Part shown: positions 62,409-64,000 of the stretch, one piece after another
Layout of the letters: each line of letters starts with the position of its first letter
How positions within the stretch are numbered: position 1 is the first letter of the stretch
NCBI GenBank assembly: GCA_018241685.1
Contig: JAFEDJ010000067.1
Coordinates: 288,305-352,304, forward strand
Direction: 5' to 3'
From: Pseudomonadota bacterium
GTDB taxonomy: Bacteria > Pseudomonadota > Gammaproteobacteria > Burkholderiales > Rhodocyclaceae
Length of the DNA stretch: 64,000 bases
The notes under the pieces: model-generated
The model's database searches: none
What the model saw: only the letters and a program-made list of their open reading frames with translations
What the model was told of the DNA's origin: nothing
Program-made: the position numbers and the translations under genes

Positions 62409-63506
62409 ATGACAGCACTCCGTTTCCACGAACTCGCCGTCAAGCGCGTCAGCCCCGAGGCGGCCGGCGCGGTGGCGATCACCTTTGCGATCCCCGACGA
62501 TGCGAGAGACGACTTCGCCTTCGAACCCGGCCAGTTCCTGACCCTGCGTGCCACCATCGACGGGCAGGACGTGCGCCGCAACTACTCCATCAGCAGTCCG
62601 CGCAGCCGGCTGGCCCGCCGCGGCGAGCTGGAGGTGGGCATCCGCCCGGTAGAGGGCGGGCTGTTCTCCAATTGGGCGGCCCAGGCGCTGAAGGTTGGCG
62701 ACACCCTGCAGGTGATGCCGCCGGACGGCCGCTTCACGGTGAAGAAGAAGCGCGCCATCCACCGGGTGGGCTTCGCCGCCGGCTCGGGCATCACGCCGAT
62801 CCTGTCCATCGCCGCCTCCACACTGGAGGAGCAGCCCGACAGCAAGTTCACGCTGGTGTATGGCAACCGACGCATGTCCTCGGTGATGTTCAACGAGGCC
62901 TTGCAGGACCTCAAGGACCGCTACCGGGACCGCCTCACGCTGATCCACGTGCTGTCCCGCCAGGCGCAGGAGGTGGACTTGCTGCAGGGGCGCATCGACG
63001 GCGACAAGGTGCGCGCCATCATCGCCGCGCTGCTGCCGGTGGCGTCGATGGACGAAGTCTTCATCTGCGGGCCGGACGAGATGATCTCCGCCACCGAGGC
63101 GGCGCTGGTCGAGGCCGGCGTGCCCGCCGACCGGGTGCGCACCGAGCGCTTTACCGTCGGGCTGCCGCCCGGCGCCCATCCGGTGGGCACGCGCGCCAAG
63201 GCGGCCCAGGCCTGCGCCGCTGAGCGGACCATTCCGCTGTCCGTCGTGCTCGACGGCAAGCGCCACGAGCTGATGATCGGCCCCGACGAGCATGTGCTCG
63301 ACGTGGCGCTGCACGCCGGCCTCGACCTGCCCTTTTCCTGCAAGGCCGGCGTGTGCTGCACCTGCCGGGCCAAGGTGGTGGAAGGGCAGGTGGCGATGGA
63401 CAAGAACTTCACGCTCGATCCGTCCGAGATAGCGGCCGGCTTCGTGTTGACCTGCCAGTCCCGCGTCACCAGCGGGCATCTGCTGGTGAGTTTCGACGAG
63501 CGCTGA
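62409..63506 (+). CDS. paaE: Phenylacetyl-CoA epoxidase reductase subunit PaaE
   Basis: NADPH:2Fe-2S flavoprotein that passes electrons to PaaA. 365 residues (E. coli 356). Order FAD-NAD-ferredoxin: VRRNYSISSPRSR (FAD-binding RxYS), GFAAGSGITPILSIAASTL (NADP loop), DEVFICGPDEMI, then a C-terminal plant-type 2Fe-2S domain with C311, C316, C319 and C349 (SCKAGVCCTCRAK...LTCQSRV). The domain order is the reverse of the reductase at 47972-49021. It is separated from paaD by 155 nt including a repeat, so its expression may differ from paaABCD. Confidence 0.95.
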   Translation: MTALRFHELAVKRVSPEAAGAVAITFAIPDDARDDFAFEPGQFLTLRATIDGQDVRRNYSISSPRSRLARRGELEVGIRPVEGGLFSNWAAQALKVGDTLQVMPPDGRFTVKKKRAIHRVGFAAGSGITPILSIAASTLEEQPDSKFTLVYGNRRMSSVMFNEALQDLKDRYRDRLTLIHVLSRQAQEVDLLQGRIDGDKVRAIIAALLPVASMDEVFICGPDEMISATEAALVEAGVPADRVRTERFTVGLPPGAHPVGTRAKAAQACAAERTIPLSVVLDGKRHELMIGPDEHVLDVALHAGLDLPFSCKAGVCCTCRAKVVEGQVAMDKNFTLDPSEIAAGFVLTCQSRVTSGHLLVSFDER

Positions 63507-63728
63507 GGGACCGATCCGGCGGCGGGGGCGGCCTGCCGACCCCGCCGCGCCCGCGCCAATCCCGTTGAACCCCGCTTAACCCCATTTTTCTCCGTCCATG
63601 GAGAGGAGGACTGCTGCGCCCTGAAAACGTCATCGCCACCCCGCCGACACATCTCACCCGTCCGCCTGGACGGGCACCAAAGCCATAAGAAGCACGGACA
63701 TCGATCCATATAAAAGGGAGGAGTACCC
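63507..63728. other. Intergenic region paaE / porin 2
   Basis: 222 bases, no gene. AAAAGGGAGGAG near its right end is the porin ribosome binding site. No clear terminator or promoter was found. Confidence 0.5.
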
Positions 63729-64000
63729 ATGAAGCAATCATCCAGCGCCCCGCGTTCCATCGCCCGCCGCCCGCTGAGCCTGCTGTTGCTGGCCACCTTC
63801 GGTACCGGCGCCGCCGCGCCGGCCTTCGCCGAGAGCGAGATCGACGCGCTCAGGCGCGAGCTGGCCGAACAGCGCCAGCTGATCCAGCAGCTGATGAAGA
63901 ACCAGGAAGAACAGAAGAAGACCGAGATCCAGACCGGCGGCCCGGCCCGCGGCGCGGGTTTGCAGATGGGCGTGCCGACGGGCCCGTCCGGCACGCTGAC
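63729..64000 (+). CDS. Outer-membrane porin, partial (porin copy 2)
   Basis: The first 90 codons; the gene continues beyond the window. MKQSSSAPRSIARRPLSLLLLATFGTGAAAPAFA is the signal peptide, then the same coiled-coil (ESEIDALRRELAEQRQLIQQLMKNQEEQKK) and linker as porin 1, up to the first barrel strand. The two proteins differ in the first dozen residues and at only two positions afterwards (Ala/Thr and Lys/Arg) over the visible part. GGGAGGAG gives a clear start. Probably expressed with or just after paaE; likely the outer-membrane channel for the acid, by context. Confidence 0.9.
   Translation, partial: MKQSSSAPRSIARRPLSLLLLATFGTGAAAPAFAESEIDALRRELAEQRQLIQQLMKNQEEQKKTEIQTGGPARGAGLQMGVPTGPSGTL
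63755..64000 (+). repeat. Direct repeat, copy 2 (5' part of porin 2)
   Basis: Counterpart of 39927-40172. The two direct copies enclose the liv and paa genes, 23.8 kb apart. The repeat may continue past the window edge. Confidence 0.9.

Overview
The window reads as chromosomal DNA of a GC-rich betaproteobacterium, most likely Rhodocyclales of the Azoarcus / Aromatoleum / Thauera type. The evidence is the clpS-clpA, rpmG-rpmB, radC, coaBC-dut, aceK-icd and kdsD-lptC-lptA groupings, the polyhydroxybutyrate proteins, and a phenylacetate (paa) cluster whose PaaN-type aldehyde dehydrogenase has no fused hydratase domain, as described for Azoarcus evansii. No rRNA, phage, insertion sequence or CRISPR array is visible. 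The species assignment is inference.

Left part, 1-30.8 kb (housekeeping and regulation): the 5' tip of rraA; clpA and clpS; a cold-shock gene; rpmG-rpmB behind a very strong palindromic terminator; radC; coaBC-dut-nudix; a lipoprotein-type 3-hydroxybutyrate oligomer hydrolase; aceK divergent from a dimeric icd, which converges on a second, monomeric isocitrate dehydrogenase; a phasin with a consensus promoter; lptA-lptC-kdsD; a KefB/YbaL-type antiporter; a four-gene pseudopilin operon; a diguanylate cyclase; a NarL-type two-component pair; tRNA-Thr(TGT); a YedK-like protein; a lipoprotein; and tRNA-fMet.

Middle part, 30.8-41.3 kb: a hybrid histidine kinase (PAS-PAS-HisKA-HATPase-REC-HPt), an AraC regulator, and divergent from it an acyl-CoA dehydrogenase, a thiolase and an acyl-CoA ligase, followed by a porin.

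Right part, 41.4-64 kb (phenylacetate catabolism): livHMGF transporter genes and an IclR regulator; paaY; a small ABM-fold protein; paaX; a 2Fe-2S flavoprotein reductase with an unassigned diiron oxygenase-like protein; then, divergently, paaN-paaG-paaH-paaI-paaK / paaJ-substrate-binding protein-enoyl-CoA hydratase-paaA-B-C-D / paaE, and the start of a second porin nearly identical at its 5' end to the first. The expected flow is uptake (porin, Liv system), activation (PaaK), ring epoxidation (PaaABCDE), isomerisation to oxepin-CoA (PaaG), ring hydrolysis and aldehyde oxidation (an unassigned hydrolase plus PaaN), and beta-oxidation (hydratase, PaaH, PaaJ). PaaI and PaaY rescue CoA from dead-end intermediates.

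Most noteworthy: (1) the two-gene diiron oxygenase/reductase unit embedded next to paaX, with no assigned substrate; (2) the split ring-opening step, which leaves one crotonase activity unaccounted for; (3) a shared inverted repeat (TGATACA-N24/25-TGTATC) in two paa promoters; (4) a ~95-bp dispersed intergenic repeat with compensatory stem changes at two operon junctions, and a GC-rich repeat apparently built into the paaC reading frame; (5) porin direct repeats bounding the cluster. All functions are assigned by reading protein motifs; no database search was run.
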